64,000 nt of DNA. It comes from Corynebacterium sp. HMSC078H07. GTDB lineage: Bacteria > Actinomycetota > Actinomycetes > Mycobacteriales > Mycobacteriaceae. The notes under the pieces are model-generated. The model saw nothing but the letters and a program-made list of their open reading frames with translations, was not told the DNA's origin and made no database searches. Numbering within the stretch: position 1 is the stretch's first letter; each line of letters begins with the position of its first letter. The stretch lies in contig NZ_KV810467.1 of the NCBI RefSeq assembly GCF_001812805.1, forward strand, positions 11,288 through 75,287. The letters are read 5' to 3'. Below, piece after piece: positions 15,851-24,747 of this stretch. Both the position numbers and the translations under genes were made by a program.

Positions 15851-16402
15851 TTAGCTATTTTCCAAGGCACGATAAATGCTAGGACGTGAAACACCGTAAC
15901 GACGGGCGATTTCTGCGATTGATACGCCGCTGGCTTTAAGCTCTACAACTTCATCAACCTGTGCCGAGGTTAGCGATGGTTTACGACCCTTGTATTTTCC
16001 TTTGGCCTTTGCAATGGCGATACCCTCGCGTTGGCGTTCTTTGATTAGTGAGCGCTCGAATTCCGCTACTGCACCAAGCATGTTGAGCAAAAGATTGTTC
16101 ATAGCAGAATCTTCGCCATTAAAGACAAGATTCTCTTTCACGAACCGCACGGCAACACCTTTGGCGTTTAGTTCTTCCACTATCCCGCGAAGGTCAACGA
16201 TGTTGCGGGCGAGTCTGTCCATGGAGTGCACCACGAACACGTCCCCCTTGCGGGCGTAGCGGATGGCAGCACTAAGCTGCGGGCGGTTTGTGTCTTTGCC
16301 GCTGGCCTTGTCCGTAAACATTTCGTCTACGTCTACGTCTGTAAGTTGGCGTTCTTCGTTCTGGCCGTAAGAACTAACGCGTTGATAACCGATTATTGAC
16401 AT
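15851..16402 (-). CDS. Serine recombinase (resolvase/invertase)
   Basis: 183 residues with the small-serine-recombinase layout. The catalytic domain carries Ser10 in GYQRVSS, followed by HSMDRLARNIVDL with the conserved Arg residues. A long E-helix (LLNMLGAVAEFERSLIKERQ) and a C-terminal HTH (about 140-183, SIAEIARRYGVSRPSIYRAL) complete it. AAAGGAG precedes the ATG at 16402. It could resolve element multimers or act as an invertase; repeated GTGTAC half-sites just upstream fit a binding site. Confidence 0.92.
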   Translation of the reverse strand: MSIIGYQRVSSYGQNEERQLTDVDVDEMFTDKASGKDTNRPQLSAAIRYARKGDVFVVHSMDRLARNIVDLRGIVEELNAKGVAVRFVKENLVFNGEDSAMNNLLLNMLGAVAEFERSLIKERQREGIAIAKAKGKYKGRKPSLTSAQVDEVVELKASGVSIAEIARRYGVSRPSIYRALENS

Positions 16403-16425
16403 TGCGCCTGTCTCCTTTTGTGAGA

Positions 16426-16467
16426 GTGTACCGGGGTGTACGTTGGAGTCTATAACCCGGCGTACAC
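16426..16467. promoter_or_regulatory. GTGTAC inverted repeat upstream of the resolvase
   Basis: GTGTACG at 16436-16442 is mirrored by CGTACAC at 16461-16467, and a further GTGTACC half-site lies at 16426. The array begins 24 bases upstream of the resolvase start. Small serine recombinases usually bind and regulate from such sites, so a res or operator site is likely. Confidence 0.6.
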
Positions 16468-17210
16468 CGTGTCAATAAATAGGGATTGGCACCCTATCGT
16501 ACAGGGGATACGTGCACCGTCCCCGGTGTCCGCAGGGGTATAGCCTATCGGACATCCTCGCAGGGACTACCGCGCACACACACTGGGTTTGGATTAGGCG
16601 GGCTTTGCCGCTGGTTTGTGGCTGAGTTGGGATTGCTACGCCTAGGCTTGCGCTTTGGCACGGACAACAACGACACGGAGCCGCCACACCCCTAGCGTCC
16701 CCCTGCTAGCAGCACAGCGCCCTTGTGCGGTTTACAAAGCTGCGGACGTATCTAGCACTTCAAACGCACACACCCGATAGGGGCAGGGGGTGTAGCCCAC
16801 CCCGTGCACTGTGACCGGAACGTATAGCGCCCGCAAACCCGCGCCGGGGTTGCGAAGTCGATGGGATTCATTTCCCGGGGTTATTTGCCCACTGGAAAAC
16901 TAAATGAATAAAAACAGGCCAGGATTTGACACAGCTGTTCGAAAGTGGAAAGATGATGCTTTGCGCGGAAAACGGCGAAAGAACCCTGGAAGAAGTCTAT
17001 CTTCAACCGGGTGGCTGCGCACGATTCGCGAGCGCTGTGTGAGAACTGAACACTCAACCGCTGGGCTGTTCTGTTCTATTTTTTTGTGCTGCGCACTGCA
17101 ATGCGCTGTATCTGGATTCACCAAAGGAAGGAGTTACCAATTTGCTGTAGCCGCTACGCTACACCGCCTTCACGAAGAAGGCAAACCCGTTCATTTTTCC
17201 CAGTCAATCT
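16468..17210. other. Long non-coding region, possible replication or control region
   Basis: About 740 bases with no convincing gene. A frame from 16904 to 17212 (102 residues) lacks a good ribosome site and has an odd composition, so it is not called. A strong AAGGAAGGAG at about 17126 precedes no usual start codon. Several short inverted repeats rich in GCACA/TGTGC are present. In an element with a RepA-like ATPase this gap or the one at 19012-19592 could hold an origin. Confidence 0.4.
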
Positions 17211-17223
17211 AAGGAGGATTGCT

Positions 17224-17895
17224 ATTTCTGTAAACGACTACAACACCCGGCGCGAGGTCTACGCGCTTCAGGGTAAGCGCGAGTGCAAGGATTGCGGCGA
17301 TGTGATGCCGCTGGATTGTTTCTACGCTGATTACGCGGCTTACGGTGGGCACAAAAGCGTCTGTGCTGAGTGCTGCCGTGCGAAGGACAAGGCCAAACGA
17401 CAGGAGCCGAAGGACGTTGTAGGGGCGTACACAAGCCGTATCCACAACGCCCGCCAGGATTGGCGAAGGGCCGGTAAGCGCGTGGAGTCCTTCAGCGCCC
17501 AGGACGTGATTAAGACCGTTCGAAGGAAGTTCAAAGCTGAGCCGGACAGGTGCCTAATCACAGGCCAGCAACTGCAATGGGATAACCCGCACGACCGCGT
17601 GACCTTCCTCAACCTTGACCACGTGCGCGGTGTAAATTCGCCGCGTTCGCGCCACTCAAAGAACAATTTGGTCCCTATGTCCGCTGTGGTCAATCAGGAC
17701 TACAAGCGCGAGGGTTCATTGCTGGAAGCGTGGAAACGCACACCGACTGAGCTTCAGGCCATGTGCTACGCAGGCATTGCCGACGGCATGTCAAGTGTTG
17801 ACGAAAACGGTAATCCGCTAATCCCTGCGCGGGCTGAGTGGAGCGAAGGCGATAGCGAGCCAATCACCGTGTTTGTCCCGGTTGACGAAGATTAA
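17224..17895 (+). CDS. Zinc-ribbon plus HNH-type nuclease-like protein; start codon unusual
   Basis: About 223 residues. An N-terminal zinc ribbon (CKDCG near residue 20, CAECC about 28 residues later) is followed by a basic linker. An HNH-like region comes next: RCLITGQQLQW, then LNLDHVRGVNS with the candidate His, and NNLVPMSAVVNQ. Phage recombination-endonuclease-like proteins share this plan. A strong AAGGAGG (17211-17217) is followed at six bases by ATT (17224) with no ATG, GTG or TTG in frame nearby, so ATT may be the start. An in-frame ATG at 17104 is an alternative without a ribosome site. Confidence 0.65.
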   Translation: MSVNDYNTRREVYALQGKRECKDCGDVMPLDCFYADYAAYGGHKSVCAECCRAKDKAKRQEPKDVVGAYTSRIHNARQDWRRAGKRVESFSAQDVIKTVRRKFKAEPDRCLITGQQLQWDNPHDRVTFLNLDHVRGVNSPRSRHSKNNLVPMSAVVNQDYKREGSLLEAWKRTPTELQAMCYAGIADGMSSVDENGNPLIPARAEWSEGDSEPITVFVPVDED

Positions 17896-17991
17896 TGGTG
17901 CTGTAGAAGGCGATAAAGGCGAAGGGGTGGGCCTTAACCACCCCACAAACCGTTAGAGGGGCATACAGCCCCACAGAGGAAGGAGAATTGT

Positions 17992-19011
17992 TTGACAGCA
18001 CAGATTGATACCCCCGCGCTCGCAGGTGATAGAGCGCAAAGTTATGAGTTCCTGAAGGAGATTCTGGGCATCGTCCCCCTTGAGGATGTAAAAGAACCCA
18101 CCGACGAAGATAGGTGGTTGATTCCCGGTGTACTCACCAAAACCAACACCATGCTGTACGGACAGGCCAGCGTGGGCAAGTCGATGGTGGTCGCAAGCCT
18201 GATTGCGAGCCTGTGGGACGGTCGCGAGTTCTTTAGGATTGCCCCGCTGGCGCAGGGGTTGCGCGGGTTGGTTGTCTGCGCTGATACCGCCGCTGAAGCG
18301 GAATACAAAGGCAGGTTAGTCAATCTAGGTGTTACTGATAGCGCCGTAGAGTTCCTGACCAACGCCGATGTAGAAACGCCGTGGGGGTTGCTACACCTGG
18401 CTGTTCAGCTAGGAAACTTCGATTACGTCGTGATTGACCACGCCACCGGCGTGTTGGCCGGTGACGAAAAAGAACGTGAACCGTGGCGTAGGTTCTGGCA
18501 GGAAGCGGTAGCGCCGTTCAACCTGCCCGTGCTGGTTGTGGCTCACAGTTCTGATGCCACGTACGAAGGCAAGCAGTCGCACCGCCCGCTGGGCAACTCA
18601 GCAGCAACCCAGTTCACCCGCTGCGAAGTAGAGGTGTTCAATCCGTCAAACAACAAGTTCGACCAGAGCCATAAGGTTCTACGAAGCAGCTCACGTTACG
18701 GCGATGGGATTGAACGCAAGTTCTGGATTGTTGACCCTGGCGTTATCGTCGTTGACGAATACGATGAAACCACGAAAACCAGGGACAGGAACCGCGAAAC
18801 CCTGGACACCAACGCGGCGATTGCGCGCCGGGCTTGCGAGTCTTCGGAGACCACCAACATAGGCGTTGCCGGTGAGATTTGCGCAGAGTTCGACATGACA
18901 GAGGGCGGCATGAGGAACAAACTCACCAATCTTACTAAGGCCGGATTATTGGTGAAGAAGTCCAGCGCCGCCGGTGGAATGTACTCACCAGGGCCAAAAC
19001 TAAAGGGCTAG
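17992..19011 (+). CDS. RepA-like RecA-fold ATPase with C-terminal winged helix
   Basis: 339 residues. Walker A GQASVGKS (57-64), Walker B YVVIDHATG (about 145-153), then LVVAHSS as a sensor motif: the AAA_25/RepA-type pattern of hexameric replicative helicases and plasmid RepA. The last 70 residues (NIGVAGEICAEFDMTEGGMR) look like a winged helix. TTG at 17992 is the start because AAGGAG lies six bases upstream. It likely drives element replication after excision, with origin DNA nearby. Confidence 0.8.
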   Translation: MTAQIDTPALAGDRAQSYEFLKEILGIVPLEDVKEPTDEDRWLIPGVLTKTNTMLYGQASVGKSMVVASLIASLWDGREFFRIAPLAQGLRGLVVCADTAAEAEYKGRLVNLGVTDSAVEFLTNADVETPWGLLHLAVQLGNFDYVVIDHATGVLAGDEKEREPWRRFWQEAVAPFNLPVLVVAHSSDATYEGKQSHRPLGNSAATQFTRCEVEVFNPSNNKFDQSHKVLRSSSRYGDGIERKFWIVDPGVIVVDEYDETTKTRDRNRETLDTNAAIARRACESSETTNIGVAGEICAEFDMTEGGMRNKLTNLTKAGLLVKKSSAAGGMYSPGPKLKG

Positions 19012-19309
19012 ATTTGCATCGTATCCGATGCAGACGGGTGCAAATGCTCAGTGTTTCCGCTGGTCACAGCGTTGCATTTTGCATCTGCACCCCCCTTATA
19101 TATCCCCCACTTCACTTCGTTCTTGTCGCTACGCTCCCTTAGGCTGCCGAAGATTAACGGCGTTCTGGTTGAACGCCTTAAGCGAAGGCCGTTAGGTGGA
19201 CAGCCGCCGTTAGGGCGGGTGAACACACTAGCGATTGAGGAACCGGCATAGGCGGTTCCGATAGGAGCACGCAGAGCGTAGCGGGGCCGGGACTTGGTGC
19301 CCGCCCCCT

Positions 19310-19504
19310 GAAGGCCCGCAAGGAGCCTGAAGGGTGGAATAACCGCGTCCACCTTCACGGTGTCCGCTGCGAAGGCCTGAAGGAGCCTGAGCGGTGTCCA
19401 CCAAAGCCGGAACCATGAGGTGAAGGCTGATTGTTGTAGTTCCGGTGTCCTGAGCTGCCCTCAGTCCACCTCACAGCGACGGCCCGAAGGAGCCGAAGCG
19501 TGGA
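19310..19504 (+). repeat. Iteron-like repeats between the ATPase and integrase genes
   Basis: Three related units of about 28-30 bases lie at 19310-19339, 19371-19399 and 19478-19504. They share GAAGGCC, then AAGGAGCC(T)GA and G(T)GGA/GTCC, with a fourth partial unit near 19531. The whole 19012-19592 gap has no gene. Such repeats may bind the replication protein or the integrase; spacing is irregular, which weakens the iteron reading. Confidence 0.6.
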
Positions 19505-19592
19505 TTATCTACCACGGCCTGAGCATGAGACGAAGGCCGGTGTCCTGGACACTTGCCAGTCCACCGGGTTGACAACCTTCATACGCAGAGTG

Positions 19593-20723
19593 TCAATCCC
19601 TCAGATTGACCCTCAGCATGAGTTCTACGGGACGGTGCTCACGCACTTTCATGTATGTATCCACGATGGTAGAAGTATCTTCCTGACCTAGGATTCTGCC
19701 TATCTCCTTAGGAGTTGCCCCGGCTTCAGCGAGCCGGGTAATCAGGTAGTTTCTGCCGTAATGGGGTGTGATAGTTTTATCCACGCCCGCCGCTTTGCGA
19801 GCGCGGTGGAAGATGGAGCGGTACGACGTATCGAAGACCGCACAGCCTTTGTCCGTGAGGGTTGCGAAGTCCCGTGGGGCGGTGCCGAACCTGCGCAGGT
19901 GCTCAGCAACGTAGCCGACGAACTCAGGCAAGATTGGCACGGTTCGATAACCGGCCATCGTCTTTGGCGGGTGAAGTTCCATCATCATGCCACCCGCGCC
20001 GTTAGGCACGCGGGCTAACGTCCCTTCCACCTTCACGAAGGCCTGAGGGCCTTCGACGGTGATGTTTCCGGTCTTGATTGCCAGAGCTTCACCAACGCGC
20101 AAGCCATGGAACAAACACAGCACGGTAACCAGTTTGTACCGCGCCGGGACGTGCGCCAGGATTGCCTTCAGCTCAGCGGTAGCCGGTAGTTCCTTGCGCT
20201 TCGTCTGTGGACGCTTTGACGCGGCCCGGACAATGACAGGGTTCGATTGAATGTAGCCGTATTCGACGGCGATACCGATGCAGGTGCGCAGTTTCGTGTA
20301 CGCCGCATGATTCCGATACGGCGATTCTGGATAGGCCTTCGTGGTTTCTTGCCACCACACACCAACCATTGCCGGGGTGAGCTTATCCACCTGGACAGCG
20401 CATAGCCCTTCGTTGCCCAGGATTCGCCCTGAGACGATTTCAACGTACTTGCGGTGTGTAGAAGTCCTAACGCTGAGCTTCACGCTGTCTAACCAGTGCT
20501 GCACCATTTCACCTACCGTGGGGATTACCTGAGCAGGTTCCACCGTGGGAGGTTCCCAGGTGCCTAGGTCAATGGCCTTGCGAACGCTGGCAAGCCACGC
20601 CAGCGCGCTTAGTTCGTCTGCGAAGGTGGAAGGAGCTTTGTACCGGTTGCCGTCCGGCCCGGTGTAGCGTGCTTGGATTCTTCCACTGGCAAGCTTGCGT
20701 GTGCTGCCAAATTTCGTGCCCAA
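19593..20723 (-). CDS. int: Tyrosine integrase of the element
   Basis: 376 residues: an arm-binding N-terminal domain (about 1-65), a SAM-like core-binding domain (about 68-165) and a C-terminal catalytic domain. Catalytic residues are Arg209 (FHGLRVGEAL), His321 and Arg324 (TPHYGRNYL), and Tyr357 (VDTYMKV). The usual second His is Gln347 (LGQED), a tolerated variant in the family. TTG at 20723 is the likely start, falling within the right arm-type repeat. It ends at the ATPase-side repeats and points away from the tRNA it targets. Confidence 0.93.
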   Translation of the reverse strand: MGTKFGSTRKLASGRIQARYTGPDGNRYKAPSTFADELSALAWLASVRKAIDLGTWEPPTVEPAQVIPTVGEMVQHWLDSVKLSVRTSTHRKYVEIVSGRILGNEGLCAVQVDKLTPAMVGVWWQETTKAYPESPYRNHAAYTKLRTCIGIAVEYGYIQSNPVIVRAASKRPQTKRKELPATAELKAILAHVPARYKLVTVLCLFHGLRVGEALAIKTGNITVEGPQAFVKVEGTLARVPNGAGGMMMELHPPKTMAGYRTVPILPEFVGYVAEHLRRFGTAPRDFATLTDKGCAVFDTSYRSIFHRARKAAGVDKTITPHYGRNYLITRLAEAGATPKEIGRILGQEDTSTIVDTYMKVREHRPVELMLRVNLRD

Positions 20724-20736
20724 TTCGTGCCCAATA
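20715..20736 (+). repeat. Right arm-type repeat (two CGTGCCCAA units)
   Basis: Counterpart of 15109-15130, with TT in place of AA between the two CGTGCCCAA units. It overlaps the integrase start codon, so integrase binding here would repress its own gene. Confidence 0.65.
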
Positions 20737-20868
20737 CTTCCCGAAAACCAACGCCGGGCTGTGTGTTGGTTGTTCGTTCGTCGTGATAGTCTTTAATAGC
20801 CCTACCAGCGAAGACGTTGCAAAACGACAAAAGCCAGAACGTAAAAATACGTCCTGACCTGCCTATTT

Positions 20869-20890
20869 GTGCGCCCGGAGGGATTCGAAC
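20869..20890 (-). repeat. attR core within tRNA-Arg(ACG)
   Basis: 22 bases identical to 15012-15033. They form the last bases of the tRNA plus one downstream base, so insertion restores the full tRNA gene. Confidence 0.9.
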
Positions 20891-20942
20891 CCCCAACCTT
20901 CTGATCCGTAGTCAGATGCTCTATCCGTTGAGCTACGGGCGC
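20870..20942 (-). tRNA. tRNA-Arg(ACG)
   Basis: 73 nt on the minus strand. The acceptor stem is GCGCCCG with CGGGCGC plus discriminator A, the anticodon loop is CTACGGA (anticodon ACG) and the T-arm is GGGGGTTCGAATCCC. A34 is deaminated to inosine by TadA (777-1265). The 3' end is the integration site of the neighbouring element. Confidence 0.97.
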
Positions 20943-21106
20943 AGTCCGTTGGCTTGCAGTGCGTGACGCTGTAATGCGCGCGCTGCTGTGCAACGAGGAA
21001 TAACTATACCCACACGCCAGAAAACTGACAAATCACGATGTCAATGCATGTTTTTATCCTCGCGAATGGGTATAGCAATTCACCCTGTGTTCACCTTAAC
21101 GAAGAG

Positions 21107-22174
21107 CTAGACAAGGGCGGCCACTTCGGCGTCGGAAAGCACGGCGTCACGGAAAGCCTGCAGAGTGGACTCGTGGTCGAAGTCGACGCCGATGAGCACG
21201 AGCTCGGTGCCGGGAGTGACGCCATTGGCCGCCCACAGGGAGGCCGGCATAATCTGTAGGTTAGGTCCAGCTTGCTGCCAAGCGTGGGCCACGCGCAGAT
21301 CAGTATCAATCCAGCAATAACCCTTCGAGCGCACCAGGCCGGTGCTAGCACGCAAGGCCTTGAGCAGGCATTCGCGGTTGAAGGGACGGTCAGCGCGGAA
21401 GACCACGGAGGAGATGCCATATTCCTCGGTTTCCGGCGTGTGTGGGTTGGCCAGCTCCTCCGCGTAGCCGTGATAGGTCGCGGCCGTGGCGGTGTCATAG
21501 AGGTGGGCGTCAAGAACCAGCGTAGGGTCAATGACACCGTTGGTAACGGGCACGACGCGGGCGCGAGGGTTCATGGCACGCACGGTGGCGATGACGCGCT
21601 CGGTTTCGGCGGCCTCCACTAGGTCCGTCTTGGTGATGAGGATGAGATCGGCGAATTCGACCTGGTCCACGAGGAGGTCGGCGATGGTGCGATCGTCGTC
21701 AGGCGTGGCCTCGATGTTCTCAGAGACCAGGCTGCGACCGCGGCGAAGATTAGTCAGGAACGTAGAGGCGTCCACGAGGGAGACCATGGTGTCGATGGGG
21801 GCGGCGTCGGCAAGCGTAGTCCCATCTTCAAACTCCCACTCGAAAGTGGCAGCAACAGGCATGGGTTCAGAAATGCCGGTGGACTCGATGACAATCTGAT
21901 CGAAGCGGCCGGAACGAGCCAGCTTGCCGACGGACTCAATGAGATCCTCGCGCAACGTACAGCAAATGCAGCCGTTGGAGAGTTCAACGAAGCGGTCCTC
22001 GCCGCGTTCAAGATGGCCCTCGCCAGCGACGAGGGCGGCATCGATATTGACCTCGGAGAAGTCGTTGACAAGGACTGCCAGCTTGCGCCCCTCGCGGTTG
22101 GCCAACAGGTGGTTGAGAAGGGTGGTCTTTCCGCTGCCTAAAAATCCGGACAGCACGGTAACGGGTGTAGCCAT
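21107..22174 (-). CDS. CobW/COG0523 family GTP-dependent metal chaperone
   Basis: 355 residues. The P-loop [11 protein letters not shown] is at residues 10-20, GCICCTL (the metal-binding CxCC motif) near residue 68, and the TKTD guanine-specificity motif near 180, with a C-terminal CobW_C domain. COG0523 proteins deliver metals, often zinc, to target proteins under limitation. A TGAT...ATCA palindrome directly upstream resembles actinobacterial Zur sites, which favours a zinc role. That is inference; cobalt is possible. Confidence 0.88.
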   Translation of the reverse strand: MATPVTVLSGFLGSGKTTLLNHLLANREGRKLAVLVNDFSEVNIDAALVAGEGHLERGEDRFVELSNGCICCTLREDLIESVGKLARSGRFDQIVIESTGISEPMPVAATFEWEFEDGTTLADAAPIDTMVSLVDASTFLTNLRRGRSLVSENIEATPDDDRTIADLLVDQVEFADLILITKTDLVEAAETERVIATVRAMNPRARVVPVTNGVIDPTLVLDAHLYDTATAATYHGYAEELANPHTPETEEYGISSVVFRADRPFNRECLLKALRASTGLVRSKGYCWIDTDLRVAHAWQQAGPNLQIMPASLWAANGVTPGTELVLIGVDFDHESTLQAFRDAVLSDAEVAALV

Positions 22175-22178
22175 CCCG

Positions 22179-22199
22179 TAATGATAACGTTTTTCATCA
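22179..22199. promoter_or_regulatory. Zur-like palindrome upstream of the COG0523 gene
   Basis: Minus-strand sequence TGATGAAAAACGTTATCATT lies four bases before the start codon. The TGAT/ATCA ends and AT-rich core resemble Zur operators of actinobacteria. Match to a consensus was judged by eye only. Confidence 0.45.
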
Positions 22200-22216
22200 A
22201 GGGACGGCTACGTCAG

Positions 22217-23791
22217 CTAGACCGCGAGGCCGAAAATAGGCACCGCCAGCAGGTAAACGGTCAGGGTAATGAGGAAGATGCCGATGATATTGAGACCCAG
22301 ACCGCCCTTAATCATTTCACCAATCTTGACGTAGCCAGAGCCGTACGCAATGGCGTTCGGCGGGGTAGCCACCGGCAACATGAATGCACACGTTGCCGCG
22401 AGCGCCACCGGGATGGTAAGGAGGAGGACGTTGACGTCACCGTCAGCGGTCAGACCAACGCCCACCGCGACACCGCCCATGATCGGAATGAAGGTCGCGG
22501 CAGTTGCGGTGTTAGAAGTGATTTCCGTAAGGAAGAGCACCAGCGCAGCCACGGCAGCCACGATGAGCACGACCGGCAGAACGCTAAGCCCCTTAGCCAT
22601 CTCACCAATCCATAGGGACAGGCCAGACTGATTGAACATTGCCGAAAGCGATAGGCCACCACCAAACAAGAGGAGCACGTCCCACGGCATCTCGTTCGCC
22701 GTCTCCCAGTCCAGGAGGCGGATACGGCGCTCGTTGTCCGCCGGCAAGATGAAAAGCAGAATACCGGCTGCAATACCTACTATGGCGTCATCGTAGTTGT
22801 CGAATTCCTTAAGCACGAGCGGCAGGGTCACCCAGGAAGCGGCGGCGAGCAGGAAGATAATACCCGTCATGATTTGGGGGCGGGTCCACGGGCCGAGGGC
22901 CTCAATTTCCTCATCAATAAGCTCGCGCCCACCCGGAATCTCCTTCATCTCCGGCTGAAAGATGGTGATGAGCAGGAACCACGCGATGAGCAGGAAAATG
23001 GCGGCCAGCGGCACACCTACAGCCATCCAGCGACCAAAGCCCAGGGTCACACCCCAGGTATCCGCCATATACGCATTGAGGAAGGCATTCGGCGGGGTGC
23101 CGATGAGCGTGCCCAGCGAGCCAATGGACGCCGAGTACGCGATACCAAGCATGAGAGCAGTGGCGAACTTCTTCTGCTTATCCCAACCACCAACGGTCTC
23201 CGCAGTCAGCGCCAGGACTGACGTACCAATCGGCAGCATAACCACGGCGGTTGCAGTGTTAGAGACCCACATGGACAAGAATCCAGTAGCCACCATAAAG
23301 CCCAAAATGAGACGCTTGGGCGAGGTACCAATCAGCTTCACCACGTAAAGTGCAAGGCGGCGGTGAAGGTTCCAGCGCTGAAGCGCAAGGGCAATAAGGA
23401 AGCCCCCCATGAACAGGAAGATAGTGGCGGAGGCATACGGTGCACCGACTTCCTTGATGGCACCCACACCAGCTAGCGGGAAGATAACCAACGGCAACAG
23501 TGCCGTAGCGGCCAACGGAATGGCCTCCGTCATCCACCACACGCCCATCAGAATGGTCACGGCGGCTACAGCACGCAATGCACCCTGGGTGTATTCGGCG
23601 TCATCCTTGGCGCCGGGGGATTCCAATACCGTGTCGACAGCGTTGCTGGGGAAGATGAACCACACGAGAATGGCCAATGCGAGACCGACAATGAGGCCAA
23701 TGGCCATGCGGCGCCAGTCTTTGCGGTCGACACCGCGATCGTCCTCGCCCTCCGTGTGCGCGGTTGAGACGTGAGTTTGCGGGGTAGTCAT
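22217..23791 (-). CDS. DASS (SLC13) family dicarboxylate:sodium symporter
   Basis: 524 residues with about 12-14 hydrophobic helices. The SLC13 signature SNTATAVVMLPI (about residues 186-197) and a second SNT motif in TEITSNTATAATFIPI near 435 are present; these two SNT motifs bind substrate and sodium in the VcINDY structure. Likely substrates are C4 dicarboxylates such as succinate, fumarate and malate, as for the C. glutamicum DccT homologue. AAAAGGAGGGGG precedes the ATG. It is transcribed alone. Confidence 0.85.
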   Translation of the reverse strand: MTTPQTHVSTAHTEGEDDRGVDRKDWRRMAIGLIVGLALAILVWFIFPSNAVDTVLESPGAKDDAEYTQGALRAVAAVTILMGVWWMTEAIPLAATALLPLVIFPLAGVGAIKEVGAPYASATIFLFMGGFLIALALQRWNLHRRLALYVVKLIGTSPKRLILGFMVATGFLSMWVSNTATAVVMLPIGTSVLALTAETVGGWDKQKKFATALMLGIAYSASIGSLGTLIGTPPNAFLNAYMADTWGVTLGFGRWMAVGVPLAAIFLLIAWFLLITIFQPEMKEIPGGRELIDEEIEALGPWTRPQIMTGIIFLLAAASWVTLPLVLKEFDNYDDAIVGIAAGILLFILPADNERRIRLLDWETANEMPWDVLLLFGGGLSLSAMFNQSGLSLWIGEMAKGLSVLPVVLIVAAVAALVLFLTEITSNTATAATFIPIMGGVAVGVGLTADGDVNVLLLTIPVALAATCAFMLPVATPPNAIAYGSGYVKIGEMIKGGLGLNIIGIFLITLTVYLLAVPIFGLAV

Positions 23792-24028
23792 CTGCCCCCT
23801 CCTTTTCCTGGTTAACCAGCCCCCATTCAGCCGAGAGAGTTATCGGGATCACCGAATGGGCCTACACGTTCAGGCTATCGAGACCACAGACAACCAACAA
23901 ACACTTTCGTCTCATTACCCCCACTAAAGAACCAAATTCACCCCTGTTTGCAAAACTTTTTGCAGATTAGCTGCAAAGAATTCTCACCAATGTGTGGGCA
24001 ACCCCTTTAAGATTCGCGTTGAGCACCG

Positions 24029-24328
24029 CTACCAGATAGCGGCGAAGGCCACCGCGCCGAGAAGCATCGTTCCCAGCGCAACGGCGGCAAGCGCCGGGGC
24101 CCCGGGCAGGGCGGGTGATTCGGCCCGGGCCAGGATCTCGTCAGCATCGCGGAGCTTGGCGGTGGCCAACCACAACACAACGGCCACCACTACCCCAACA
24201 ATCACGGCGGCCCATGGCGCAACGGAGCGCACGACGAGCAAACCCGCGATGAGGCCGGCGAGACCCGTGCGCTGCCAGGCTAGGCGGGTGCGCTCGGGTT
24301 GGAGGCCGGGATCAAAAAGCTCGCTCAC
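24029..24328 (-). CDS. DUF202 membrane protein
   Basis: 99 residues. The DUF202 opening LQPERTRLAWQRTGLAGLIA is followed by three transmembrane helices. GTG at 24328 overlaps the stop of the upstream DUF202/YidH gene (GTGA). Function unknown; paired DUF202 genes are common in actinobacteria. Confidence 0.8.
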   Translation of the reverse strand: MSELFDPGLQPERTRLAWQRTGLAGLIAGLLVVRSVAPWAAVIVGVVVAVVLWLATAKLRDADEILARAESPALPGAPALAAVALGTMLLGAVAFAAIW

Positions 24329-24687
24329 GCTAGCAGCTCGCCCACCAGAATCATCAGGCCGATGATGATCACCACGCCAACAATCAACGCCAACGCCGGA
24401 CTGGCCGGGAGCGGACGCCCATGGCGCATCGCGCGCTCGGAGGCACCCCAGTGAAACCACGCCACCGCCGGCAGGATGATGGCCACGAGCAGCATGATGA
24501 CAGAGACGACGCGAGTCAGCGTGGTGTTCAGCGGCAGCTCGAAGGTCTCCAGAGCCACACCACCCGCGATAAAGGCCAATGACGTGCGGATCCACGCCAA
24601 AAAGGTGCGCTCATTAGCCATGCTGAAGCGCGGGTCGGGTTCCTCCCCTGTTCCATACACCGAGCCCGGGAAACGTGCCTTCGTCAT
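24325..24687 (-). CDS. YidH/DUF202 family membrane protein
   Basis: 120 residues with the DUF202 motif (FSMANERTFLAWIRTSLAFI, about 22-41) and three helices. It is the first gene of a two-gene operon with another DUF202 member, to which it is joined by a four-base overlap. Function unknown. Confidence 0.82.
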   Translation of the reverse strand: MTKARFPGSVYGTGEEPDPRFSMANERTFLAWIRTSLAFIAGGVALETFELPLNTTLTRVVSVIMLLVAIILPAVAWFHWGASERAMRHGRPLPASPALALIVGVVIIIGLMILVGELLA

Positions 24688-24747
24688 AGGTGCTACTGTA
24701 GTGCCCCGCTCCTAACTCCACAGCGCGAGGCACCCCGAGCGCGCCCT

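Larger units (their letters stand above)
15012..20890. mobile_element. 5.9-kb integrative element in tRNA-Arg(ACG)
   Basis: Bounded by a 22-base direct repeat (15012-15033 and 20869-20890), the right copy being part of the intact tRNA gene. It has a tyrosine integrase directly beside the tRNA, a RepA-like ATPase, an HNH-type protein, a serine resolvase with a candidate site, three small genes, a 580-base repeat-rich region and matching tandem motifs inside both ends. There are no capsid, conjugation or lysis genes. It could be a phage satellite or an integrating plasmid-like element; gene content does not decide between them. Confidence 0.85.

Noticed and set aside
16904..17212. 102-residue frame before the HNH-type gene
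   Set aside because: Weak ribosome site and odd composition, and the last part contains two ribosome sites for other frames.
19310..19504. CRISPR array
   Set aside because: The repeats are imperfect, irregularly spaced and lack unique spacers of constant length; no cas genes are nearby.
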